64,000 bases of DNA, taken from Pleodorina starrii (lineage: Eukaryota > Chlorophyta > Chlorophyceae > Chlamydomonadales > Volvocaceae). Position 1 is the first letter of the stretch. The number at the start of each line of letters is the position of its first letter. The position numbers were made by a program, and so were the translations under genes. This document shows positions 36,017-45,294 of this stretch, piece by piece. The notes under the pieces were generated by a model. It was not told the origin of the DNA. It made no database searches and saw only the letters and a list, made by a program, of their open reading frames with translations. Location: the NCBI GenBank assembly GCA_030267565.1, contig BRXU01000002.1, positions 6,329,501 through 6,393,500 on the forward strand, in the 5' to 3' direction.

Positions 36017-37242
36017 ACAAGGGGTTGGTGTCGGCTTCCTTGAAGCCGGAAAAAGGGCGGGGCCCCACTAAATCCGTACGGGTTAAGTTGAGTGCTAGGG
36101 CGGCGAGGGCGTGAAGTAGTGTGAGAGTGTCGACATTCCTGCTGATAGACAGCCAGAGCTTTTTCCCGAAATGCCTGCTAGCCGAGTCGTTATCAAGGCC
36201 TGCCGGCGCCGCGTGAAGCGTGTCATCCCGTCGGGTGCATGAGCGCATGTGCGCATCCACCGAAATACGGCATTTCCAAAGCGAGCGGCGAGGGCGTCAA
36301 CTGTGAGAGTGCGGCATGTCGACATTCCTGCTGATAGGCAGCCAGAGCTTTATATCTGAAATGCCTGCGGCTTCAGCAATCCGACCCATGTTTAGCATCG
36401 CGCACCGTCTCGGCACTGTGCAACTCTTCCGGCCAGCGCATTGGCTGAAGTTACTTGACAGTAGACATGGAGTGTATCATTTACACATCACGCAGGCTGA
36501 CTTGCCAATAGAAGGACAGCGGAACTGTTTGCGAGGGTTGCGACGACGTGCAGTTGCCGACGAGAGTGCACAGGCTTCGCTACTGAGGTATTCGCCGTAG
36601 AGGAGGCTTGACTGCTTTAACATTAGGACAGGGAATGTAGAAGTCCATCCCCTAGGTTGCCGACTGGACTTGTTGGGCGGCCCGCTGAAGACCGCTGCAT
36701 AGGGCTGCATCGTGCGTGCATCGGCGGCTTGGCGTCCAACAACCAGCAGTTTGCCCCTCATGGTTTGCTCCTTGCAACCTTTGTAATAGCAATATGTGTC
36801 AAGACGATCGGACCGGCTAGCAGAGCTGCTGTGGTGTGGTCGCGGGAAGAATGTTCGCAATGCAAACATAGTTTGTTTCCGAAACGAAGATTCATTTCAC
36901 GCCGTCATGTCAGAATTCCACCTTAAGGAACGATGACTCTTCTGGAATTAATTATAGGCCGAGAGGTGATGGTTTGACCTCGGCCTCGGTCCATGGAGAC
37001 TGCCAAACTGGTTTGTACTCATGCGATGTTGGGCTCCAATAATAAATTTACCGTGCAATAAAGAATGTAATCTTTTACTTATGGAGTCTTTCCGTTGACC
37101 GAAAGTCTACACTTGTCCAATTACTTCCCAGAACCCAGAACCCAGAACCCAGAACCCAGAACCCAGAACCCACACACGCACGGACATGGGCAATCCTACA
37201 GGGCGGGGCCCCCCTGGGCGCTTCACGCTGGGGCCCCGCCCA
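36017..37242 (+). mobile_element. Hairpin element copy 13, long type
   Basis: 1226 bp from ACAAGGGGTTGG to GGGGCCCCGCCCA. The target site is CCAAGG|AAAACATG of the core; the uninterrupted form is at 851-862. The left flank has two extra A bases, otherwise there is no duplication. It carries a short CAGAACC heptamer run at about 37126-37170. Confidence 0.87.
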
Positions 37243-37279
37243 AAAACATTACCACATTCTCTATGTGTAAGAGATCTGT

Positions 37280-37349
37280 GCACCAGCCGAGAATCGAATT
37301 CGGGTCTGGTCCGTGGCAAGGACCTATGCTACCACTATACCACTAGTGC
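37280..37349 (-). tRNA. tRNA-Gly(GCC), degenerate
   Basis: Acceptor T-G pair as in the array copies. The T-stem reads CGAAT around the loop edge (plus strand GAATTCGGG). Anticodon GCC. Confidence 0.68.
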
Positions 37350-37551
37350 ATGCACATGTCCACTGCACACAAGACCTACCACCCTGTTTATACTTGCCAA
37401 CAAACAATTGGCCTATGTTCATGCAAACCTGGTATACTTGCTGATAAAGACATACACTGCCCAGTGAGGGGCTCAGATAGAACTCACAACCACAAGGTTA
37501 AGAGTCTTGCCCTCTTCCACTGAATGAGCTGAACAGGCACATTTTCAAACC

Positions 37552-38669
37552 CGTCTGCTACGCAACAACTGCGGCTCGCCCCCTATATGAAGTAGACTCG
37601 CTCCGAGTCCAGATTAATTACAGAGGAGCTGGATAACAGCTACTTAGTGCGATCGCAGGACTCTGTGGGTCTATTGTTCAATAGAACATCTAGACCAGGC
37701 CACTAACCAAATCACTGGCAAAATTGCGTCATTGGATAGGGATCCCATGCTGGGAAATGAATGTCTTCGACTACGTGTGCCAATTCCGATTCCCTGAAAT
37801 GAATCGGTACCCAGGCTAACGAAGGGGGAGGCAAAAGGGAATCGGAGTCAAGGCAAAACCTCCCCCGCTCTGGGACCGGCCTAAAGAGAAAAGCACACGT
37901 GTCGAGGCAATCATATAGGTGCTATAGGCGGTGTGTAGCAAGCGTAGCATGCGTAACGTGCGTAACAAACGTGCGAAACGTCCGTAACTCCGTGTCGAAC
38001 GTGCGTAACGAGCGTAACGACCAGCCTGCCTGCCGAGGAGCCGCCTGCGGGCAGCTACCTCGTGCAAGCAGCAGCTGCGCACAAATGAATGGAACGGCCT
38101 CAGCAATACAACAGGTCCGCAACCCAATGTCTTCTCCTTGAGCCTGTAATAGTTGCCAAAGCAACGGGCCAGACTGGCCTGTACCAGCTCAGGCGCCGAA
38201 TTCGAGGCTCACGAGCCGTTCCGGTTGTATGAGATGGCGTCAACAAACTTACAATGCCGCTCTCCGATACGTTCTGTTTGAGCTTGTGAAACCTACCACT
38301 GTTACACCTTGGCACCAGCTTAAACGGTGGTCGAGACGGATTATATTCGGGAACATTACAACGGAGTGTATTCGAAATATATATATATATACTCTGCACC
38401 GACACTTTCATTCACACGTGGTACGCTACGTCCATTTTAACATCATGGTCTACATATAAATATCCATTATTTAACGCTCGCTATTGGTTATCGGACGCAC
38501 AGTGGTACAGTGCCCAATGTACATAGGACCGGCCCAACGGTAAAGGACCGGTGTATGGTACAAAGGACCTGTGCAACGGTCCTGTGCAACGGTATACGCA
38601 TACTCAACTTTGCACCGTTGTGACCGTTGATACCGACCGCTAAGGCTTTCGCCCCTATTGGGGCGAGCC
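37552..38669. mobile_element. 1.1 kb non-coding insertion with AACC target duplication
   Basis: The insertion splits the core at CAAACC|TCGTAC and is flanked by AACC (37548-37551 and 38670-38673). GGCTCGCCCC at 37573-37582 is the inverse of GGGGCGAGCC at 38660-38669. The right end is itself a hairpin (38644-38669, stem CGCCCC/GGGGCG). Inside are degenerate CGTGCGTAAC repeats (about 37935-38020) and a short TA run (about 38377). I see no credible protein. It could be a non-autonomous DNA transposon, but the left inverted repeat lies 21 bases inside the edge, so the class is unclear. Confidence 0.6.
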
Positions 38670-39022
38670 AACCTCGTACACACAGAGACATGTATGGAGT
38701 GTGCACCAATGGATGTGTTGCACAGAAAGGGACCAGACCAGATGTAGGGCTCAGCAGTGGCACAACCAGTAGGGTGCAAAAATGTTTCCCATTCAGATAT
38801 ACTGGATATCCAATCATGGATGCATCTTACAAATACAAATAACCCACTACCCATGTCACTTACAAATTTCACGATCAGACATCCCTCTTCCAGCTATTCA
38901 CATGTGTAGTATGGAATTCCCACTTATCATGCTCCCGAAATCCACCCAGCACCCAACATGTGAATGCCGAGTAAAGGACATGTTTTAGCTGTTGCAGACA
39001 TGTGTACGTGGACACACATCCC

Positions 39023-39094
39023 GAGCCTACCAGGGAACGAACCTGGAATCTCCGGTTCCGTAGACCGGCGCTTTATCCATTAAGCCATAGGCCC
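39023..39094 (-). tRNA. tRNA-Arg(ACG), T-loop A58 changed
   Basis: The T-loop is TTCGTTC as in the array, but the anticodon stem is the ancestral CCGGT/ACCGG. The A58 change therefore came before the stem change. Confidence 0.7.
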
Positions 39095-39806
39095 TTATCC
39101 GAGTTCAGGCACCCGTTAAACACCAGGAACGTGTTGGATTCATTGACGAGCTTGGCACACAGGCCCACATACAGCTCAATCATTAAGCCACAGGGGCACA
39201 GGTAGAATTTATGTGCCATGATGTCAAGCAACAACAAACAAAGTGCACAATCTGGTCTGTTGATGCACCTTTTTGTGGGAAAACAGGGACTGTCACTTTA
39301 TACCATACATGGAGCCTTAGGGTGAATTCTCCCAAGGTCGTGGGTTTCTGAGCCTTCTCCTGCGGTGTCTCTCACTCGTTCCTGTTTGGTTGACTTAAGC
39401 TGGCAAGTATGGGTGAGTGTCTTGGCAGCTCTTGTCGCCTCCAGCACAGTGCATGGCTAGCTGGCCCATTGGCTCTACTTTTCAAGAGTTTGGAACCCAC
39501 TGCAAGGCATACATACACAACAAAGGAATGTATTGAACAGGTTTTTCTCAAAACATTGTGATGCTGGGTCATACATACATACTACACAGCTCACCATGGC
39601 CATGCCAGCCACCATTCCACATGAAAGCGTGATCCAATGGTACATTTCAGATAGTGTTTTTATGTGCAGGTCATCAGCATGGCAATGCATGGAGGATGCA
39701 AACTGCAGCCATATGTGGGCCAATAATAGGTGGGATGGATATTTTGAACTGGGATCTGCACATACAATCCCTAAACATATATAGTCATACTTAGTTATGC
39801 AGTTTT

Positions 39807-40233
39807 CGGAGCTGCACCCATACAGACAGGGGAAACAGGTTATTCTTGACCCTATAACTTATGCCATTCGGCTAAACGACCAAGGAAAACATGACCACAT
39901 TCTCTATGTGTAAGAGATCTGTGCACCAGCCGAGAATCGAATTCGGGTCTGGTCCGTGGCAAGGACCTATGCTACCACTATACCACTGGTGCTGAACACT
40001 GCACATGTCCACTGCACAAAAGAATTACCACCCTGTTCATACTTGCCAACAAACAATTGGCCTATGTTCATGCAAACCTGGTGTACTTGCTGATAAAGAC
40101 ATACACTGCCCAGTGAGGGGCTCAGATAGAACTCACAGCCACAAGGTTAAGAGTCTTGCCCTCTTCCACTGAATGAGCTGAACAGGCACATTTTCAAACC
40201 TCGTACACACAGAGACATGTATGGAGTGTGCAC
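39807..40233 (-). repeat. Array core unit K, first 427 bases
   Basis: The core stops at GGAGTGTGCAC, where the large retroelement region begins. Confidence 0.83.
39923..39992 (-). tRNA. tRNA-Gly(GCC)
   Basis: Acceptor GCACCAG/CTGGTGC is intact. One T-stem change (plus strand GAATTCGGG). Confidence 0.82.
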
Positions 40234-41086
40234 GACTGGCCAGCGACTGCTGTTGTTTAGACTATTTTCACCGCTGCTCGCACAAGCCGGGACTGCGGGG
40301 CCCGAGCAAGGGACCCACCCTGGAGCCTACGTATCCACATCTGCATACGAAGTCCTCCGACAAGCAGGCACTGTTGCCCGATACCGCACGGCAAAAAGCA
40401 CGTAATGCAACATAATGACTATAACAACTCTAATCAATACGGGCTGAAAGCGCCCTGGGTCGGTCGCGCGATCACGTTCCGGCGTGCTAACCGCCCAACT
40501 AACCGTAACTGACAAAATTGCCCGAAAGTGGCAAGAACAGCAAAACTAGCGAGATAGACGCGCTGTGTCAATAACGCAGTGTGTCGTGACAGCTGTCACG
40601 ACACACGACGTAAACGGCTCGTTGGGTGAGCCTCGCGCTGACTCCCCCCCCCCCAGCTGAAACGCCAGAGAAAGCTGCTCGGCTCGCACCAACACGCAAA
40701 AACACAACACGCGGCACCGGCGGTGTCTACACGCACGGGGTTCAGATAGCACATCGCGGAGAAAGCAGCGCTTCACGGGAAGTCGCTCAACGCAACGCGG
40801 CCACGCGACGGGTCCGCTGGAAAATGCAGTGCTCGGCGGCCTAAACGACAGGTCCGCAACTACATGCTGCTGGGTTCAGCGTTCGTGAAACAAGCCATGC
40901 TACGGGCGAAGGCCCTCAGCTAACGCAGTCCTGACGGTCTGCAGGCAGTTCGCTATGACGGGTTGAAAACCCTCGAAAGAGACAATTGTCGCTGCAACAG
41001 AGATGGAAAGCAGGTTGCCCCCCCTGCTCGAGAATCCTACCCTTCGCCTTAACCCAACTGACTGGCTCGCAACCTCCCCGACAGCA
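40234..41086 (-). other. 3' non-coding end of the retroelement, possible LTR remnant
   Basis: There is no ORF I trust. It contains a 10-base C run (about 40647-40657) that would be a polypurine tract in the element's sense, and a 28-bp perfect palindrome at 40579-40606. If the C run is the polypurine tract, 40234-40646 could be the 3' LTR. I find no second copy near 51600-51856 to prove that. Confidence 0.4.
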
Positions 41087-42625
41087 CTACACCATCACCC
41101 ATGGACCGTTCCCCTGGCCCTTGGCCCGCAGCAGCTGATCCCGAAGCCCCCGACTCGCGAAAACCACCAACCACACACACCGGCGGCCCCAAACCCCTTT
41201 CGGCAAGCCCAGAATCAGCGCCAACCGGCCCGCCTCCGTCAGGCTCCACAGATAGCGGCGGCGCGCCTCATGCGCGTCGGTGACGTAGTGCGCCGCCACA
41301 TGCATGGCGACTATGGGCGCGAACCTGGCAGCCAGCGGTAAGGCCAGATCAACCGCTGCCGCCCACGGCGAGGACACCACCGCATCGAAAGGCCAAACGT
41401 CCTGAACTCGAAGGTAGAACCCCGGCTGCAGGGGGTCCTCATGCCTATCAGCCACATGACCGTCGAACGGATCGTTGCTGAACACCGGGTATCCCTTCTG
41501 CTGCAACGCCCGCACCACTGTCCCCTTGCCCGCCCACGGGTCAAGCACTCCCGCACACAGCCCGAAATCCACCGCCCGCACCAACGCCTCCACCTCATGG
41601 CCGTGCGCCTGGCGCGGCTCCGGGGTGAGCTCACCCACCCGGGTGCTGCGCCGCAAGTGCGCCAAGCCTCGAGGCAGCAAGTTGACGAACTTGGCCACTT
41701 GGCCGTCGGGGTACTCCGCTGCCGGAACGAGCTGGTCAAAAGCCGCTCGAGCTCCGGTCAGGCTGCCAAAATCCCAAATGTCCGGTAGCGCGCTGGTGCT
41801 GCCTGCAAGGCTGGTGCGCCGCCGTCGTGACGATGGTGATCCAGCACTCGACTCCGGCACGAGGTGCTTGCGAAGTGTCGCCATGGTCATGCGCTCCACA
41901 GCACCGTTGTCGTACGTGACCTCGTACTGCTGAGCACCGCTCCCTGGACCTAGGTAGCGGGCGACACCCTCGCAAACGGCCGCAGAGAGAGTGACGGGAT
42001 CCTTGACCCGCCGCCGCACGGCCCGCCCGTCAAGGGCTGCCGCCGCAGCTTGGTGGCGGCGCTGCTGCGCGTTGGGGAAGATGCTGGGCTGGGCCTCCGG
42101 CGCCACTGGCACCGGCTTTGCGTCAATCTGCGCCACTGTGATCCCTGCCGCCGCACAGTCGGGGCAGACCCAAGTGCCACTGGGCACCTGGGTGAGCTGC
42201 GGCCGCAAGCAGTGCATGTGCCAGCCCGTGCCGCAGCCGTCACACAGCAGCATGACCTCCTCCTGATCCGGGAACCCACAAACCTCACACGCCAGATCCG
42301 CCGGCGGCACCGCCAGGCGCGGGTCCACGATGGGGTCGAGGTCCGGCAGGTGGCACGGCCGGAGCTGGCTGACATGCTCCTTGCGCTCCGTGCCGCAGCG
42401 TCCGCGCAGCGTGACGACACCGGCGGGGCTGACCTGGACGACGCGTAGGACACTGTCCCGCGTCGGCGGCTGCAGGGTGCTGCTGCGATTGCGAGCCAGC
42501 ACATACACGTAGTCGCCCGGCTCAAACCGCTCGATGCGAGGCTCATAACCCCCAGCCCTGACCCGCGCGTACCGCTGCGTGTCCCGGTGCTGAGCGATGA
42601 GCAAATTGCCAGCGGCCTCCGGCAT
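41087..42625 (-). CDS. Integrase C-terminal stub, PHD finger, Tudor-like region and adenine/N4-type methyltransferase-like domain
   Basis: Residues 1-92 have the integrase C-terminal pattern (AQHRD, then a VGDYVYV-like strand, then KEHVSQLRPCHL). A canonical C4HC3 PHD finger follows: C113, C116, C128, C131, H136, C139, C154, C157. Residues about 221-256 resemble a Tudor fold (YEVTYDNGAVE). Residues about 355-500 show a methyltransferase layout: motif I VLDPWAGKGT (361-370), an acidic SNDP after the next strand, and a motif IV-like DAVVSSPW (415-422) where N6-adenine/N4-cytosine enzymes have (D/N/S)PP(W/Y). The frame is open upstream of the first Met (AELFQRLM). PHD fingers read histone tails. 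Catalytic activity is uncertain because the second motif IV residue is Ser rather than Pro. Confidence 0.82.
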   Translation of the reverse strand: MPEAAGNLLIAQHRDTQRYARVRAGGYEPRIERFEPGDYVYVLARNRSSTLQPPTRDSVLRVVQVSPAGVVTLRGRCGTERKEHVSQLRPCHLPDLDPIVDPRLAVPPADLACEVCGFPDQEEVMLLCDGCGTGWHMHCLRPQLTQVPSGTWVCPDCAAAGITVAQIDAKPVPVAPEAQPSIFPNAQQRRHQAAAAALDGRAVRRRVKDPVTLSAAVCEGVARYLGPGSGAQQYEVTYDNGAVERMTMATLRKHLVPESSAGSPSSRRRRTSLAGSTSALPDIWDFGSLTGARAAFDQLVPAAEYPDGQVAKFVNLLPRGLAHLRRSTRVGELTPEPRQAHGHEVEALVRAVDFGLCAGVLDPWAGKGTVVRALQQKGYPVFSNDPFDGHVADRHEDPLQPGFYLRVQDVWPFDAVVSSPWAAAVDLALPLAARFAPIVAMHVAAHYVTDAHEARRRYLWSLTEAGRLALILGLPKGVWGRRCVWLVVFASRGLRDQLLRAKGQGNGPWVMV

Positions 42626-42662
42626 CAGCCGCTGGAAGAGCTCTGCCCGACGCGTCAGGTGG

Positions 42663-43424
42663 TCATAGGGTTATAGGCAGCGCCTCTGGGGCGCTTTCTG
42701 TCACTGACCCACTGAGTCCAAGTATGAGCTCCAGCTGCTGCGCTGTCAGCGGCTCGGCTTCGATGAGGCCTGGCGGCGGTGAACCGAAGAGGTCGCCTGG
42801 CGGCAAGACAATTGGCCGCGCGCCTGGGACGTCACAGCGCAGGTACGGATCCGAGAGCGGTGACGCCAGCGGCGCGAGAGTGCGCCCCGGTAGCATACCC
42901 GAGAGCTCCGCCACGGGGCTGGCCCACGCATGTGAGCCGATCATGCGCGAAAGCCGCTTGGATTCCCCCAGGCTGGTGTACAGCGTCGCCAGGCCGTGCT
43001 GTCGCTGCCCCAAGCAGGCAAGGTCTACCAGGAAGTCATTGCCAAAGGCCGTGTCAGCGGTTGTGTCTCTAGCGATTTGCACGAAGTAACCCGGCAGCAG
43101 GCGCGGCTGTAAACGCTGCAGGGCGCCGATGAGCTGCAGAATGCGCCTGGCCCGCGGGTCGACGGCCGACTCGGCAGCTCCCACCACCAGCCACTGATGC
43201 TGTCTGGCGGCCCCCAAGTTGCGCAGCATGGCTTCCGTCACGTCACCGGACGTGGGGAGCTGATTGAAAGGGCTATATATGGACCGCAGAGGACCTGAGC
43301 TGATGCGGGTACTCAATCTCCAGCGCCCGCAGACGTTGGCGCAGCAATTTGAGCCCAGCCGGCGGCAGTGCGTCCGCGACATGATACGCACGCACGTGCC
43401 ACCCTGCTCGCAGAACAGCCTCAA
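42663..43424 (-). CDS. C5-cytosine-methyltransferase-like domain, C-terminal part, catalytic Cys absent
   Basis: The useful frame begins near 43310, continuing from the preceding RT frame after a frame change. The strand QWLVVG occupies the place of motif IV (usually LVVGGxPCQ), but the next residues are AAESAVDP, so the catalytic Cys is gone. A segment ESKRLSRMIGSHAW sits where C5 enzymes have the AxxHRxRxxW-type motif. The end (LTAQQLELILGLSGSVT) resembles the conserved ERExxxGFxxGxT-like tail. The assignment rests on motif order and on the fragment at the end of the RT ORF, so it is tentative. An alternative is an unrelated linker. Confidence 0.5.
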   Translation of the reverse strand: MRLFCEQGGTCVRIMSRTHCRRLGSNCCANVCGRWRLSTRISSGPLRSIYSPFNQLPTSGDVTEAMLRNLGAARQHQWLVVGAAESAVDPRARRILQLIGALQRLQPRLLPGYFVQIARDTTADTAFGNDFLVDLACLGQRQHGLATLYTSLGESKRLSRMIGSHAWASPVAELSGMLPGRTLAPLASPLSDPYLRCDVPGARPIVLPPGDLFGSPPPGLIEAEPLTAQQLELILGLSGSVTESAPEALPITL

Positions 43425-45294
43425 GGCCCGCCGCGTGGCTGCCGTACTCCACCACCACCAACCCCTCCGACAGCGCTTTCTCCAGGAAGTAATGCGAATT
43501 CAAGCTGCTATTCAGCGCGACGGTGACAGGGTCCTGCTCTGCTGATGCTGGCCGCTCCATAACCGGGGCGCGGGGTGGCTCGCAGGCGATGGCGTTGAGT
43601 GCAACCCGGTGCTCCCGCGCCAGGCGATTTGCATGCTGCACGAGCTGCCGCGTGGCAAGCTGAGTCGGAAGCAGCTCCTCCACTGGGCACCTGTCCACTG
43701 GGTCTGTCAACGTACCATTGTTGCCTGCCAGCAGCTCCTCAGCCGTGGGGAGCACACTGTTGCTCCCCACCGCGAGCGCAGCATGTAGTCGCTCACGTTG
43801 GGCCTGGGAGCGGGTGAGCAGGGCCTGGATGGGTCCGCTGAGGCTGGCCGCAGTGCCGGTGACGAGGGCGCGCGGGTACGGCACCAGCTGAGGTTTGGGC
43901 GGAACTGGGTCATCCTCCTCATCCATGCGCGAGCCCGTGCCGTCACCAGTACTCGGCCGCGGCATGCGGCTGAGCGCGTCAGCATTCTGGTGGAGCGCGC
44001 CCGGACGGTGAGTGATGTTGAAATCATACTGGCTCATGATCAGCTGCCACCGCTGGTAGACTCCGGCGCTGCCGGCGCCGGTGTTCTCCATGAGCCAGAG
44101 GAGCGGTGCGTGGTCAGTGACTAGCGTGAACTGCACGCCGTGCAGGTACGGCCGCATGGATTGCATCGCCCAGCACGCCGCAAGCATCTCTCCCTTGTAG
44201 CTGATGTAGTTCCGCTCGTGAGCGTTGAGCGAGCGGGGAACACACGCCACCAGGTACTCGTTGCCGTCATCGTCCAACTGACCGAGCACGCCGCTGATGC
44301 CACTGGCCGAGAAGTCCGTATGCAAAATGATGGGCCGTCCAGGCTGCAGCCGGCGCAGAATGAGCCCCTCCTGACGGAAATGCGCCTTGATCGCATCCAG
44401 CGCAGCTTGGTGCTCCGGCTGCCAAGTCTGCTCCCCCCACACGATGCCCTTGCGTGTGAGCTGGTTCAGCGGTGCCGCGATCTCACTGAAATGCGGCACG
44501 TAGCAGCGGTAGTAATTGCACAGCCCCAGCAGCGCTTGCAGCTCCGTCAGGTTGGTCGGCGGCTGCAGCGCCATGATGGCCGCACACTTGGCATCCATGG
44601 GCCTGACACCCATGGCCGAGCACATGTGCCCCAGGAACTCAACCTCCTCCGCAGCGATGATGGTCTTCTCTGGGTGCAGGCGCAGGCCGCACTCCATCAG
44701 GCACCGAAACACCGCCTCACAATGCTGCACATGCTCCTCCGCGGTGGCCGAAAATACCAGGATGTCGTCCACAAACGCCATAGCGAAGCCCTCGAGCCCG
44801 TGACGGCGAAGCTCGTGGTCTATGATCATTTGGAACTGCCCAGTTGTGTTGCGCAGGCCGTAGAGGTTGCACGTGTACATCCAGAGCTTCTCACGCCACC
44901 AGAATGACGTCTTCTCCTGATCCTCCCGGGCCAGCGGTATCTGGTTGAATGCTGCCCGGCAGTCCATCTTGCTGATCCAGGGCGAGCCCCCAATACGCTG
45001 AAACAGTTGCTCCGGGGTCGGCGGTGCGTAACGGTTCGGGACGGTGGCGGCATTGAGCGGCCGAGCATCACAGCAATAGCGGCGATCAGTCCACTGCCCG
45101 TTGGCGTCTTTCTTCGCAGGCATGGTGACGTTCATGGCGTACTTGGTGCTGCTGGACGGGACGATGATGCCGGCGTCCCGTAGCTCAGCGCACGTTTTCC
45201 TCCTGGATCTGGAGCTCCAAGGGGGAGTGCTGACGCTGCGGCTGCCAGATGGGCCGATCATGCACAAGCTCGATGCGCGCCGGCCCCATTTCAC
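43273..45294 (-). CDS. Reverse transcriptase and RNase H (Ty3/gypsy pol), running into a methyltransferase motif I
   Basis: The Met at 45294 is not the real start. The reading frame becomes meaningful at about residue 36 (AELRDAGIIVPS), following the RT N-terminus in another frame. RT catalytic aspartates are D111 and the FVDD box D176/D177. RNase H shows the full D-E-D-D set: D327, E369, D394 and D439. After a linker, residues about 610-655 (ALSEGLVVVEYGSHAAGLEAV, then GWHVRAYHVADA) look like motif I and motif II of a C5-cytosine methyltransferase. The ORF stops at 43273 after a frame change. RT and RNase H look catalytically complete in isolation. Confidence 0.92.
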   Translation of the reverse strand: MKWGRRASSLCMIGPSGSRSVSTPPWSSRSRRKTCAELRDAGIIVPSSSTKYAMNVTMPAKKDANGQWTDRRYCCDARPLNAATVPNRYAPPTPEQLFQRIGGSPWISKMDCRAAFNQIPLAREDQEKTSFWWREKLWMYTCNLYGLRNTTGQFQMIIDHELRRHGLEGFAMAFVDDILVFSATAEEHVQHCEAVFRCLMECGLRLHPEKTIIAAEEVEFLGHMCSAMGVRPMDAKCAAIMALQPPTNLTELQALLGLCNYYRCYVPHFSEIAAPLNQLTRKGIVWGEQTWQPEHQAALDAIKAHFRQEGLILRRLQPGRPIILHTDFSASGISGVLGQLDDDGNEYLVACVPRSLNAHERNYISYKGEMLAACWAMQSMRPYLHGVQFTLVTDHAPLLWLMENTGAGSAGVYQRWQLIMSQYDFNITHRPGALHQNADALSRMPRPSTGDGTGSRMDEEDDPVPPKPQLVPYPRALVTGTAASLSGPIQALLTRSQAQRERLHAALAVGSNSVLPTAEELLAGNNGTLTDPVDRCPVEELLPTQLATRQLVQHANRLAREHRVALNAIACEPPRAPVMERPASAEQDPVTVALNSSLNSHYFLEKALSEGLVVVEYGSHAAGLEAVLRAGWHVRAYHVADALPPAGLKLLRQRLRALEIEYPHQLRSSAVHI

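Larger units (their letters stand above)
37243..39806 (-). repeat. Array core unit J, interrupted by 37552-38669
   Basis: Core sequence starts just after the hairpin-element target, so its first 80 bases or so are in the segment before the element. It is split by a 1118-bp insertion and continues to the junction GCAGTTTT. Confidence 0.85.
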
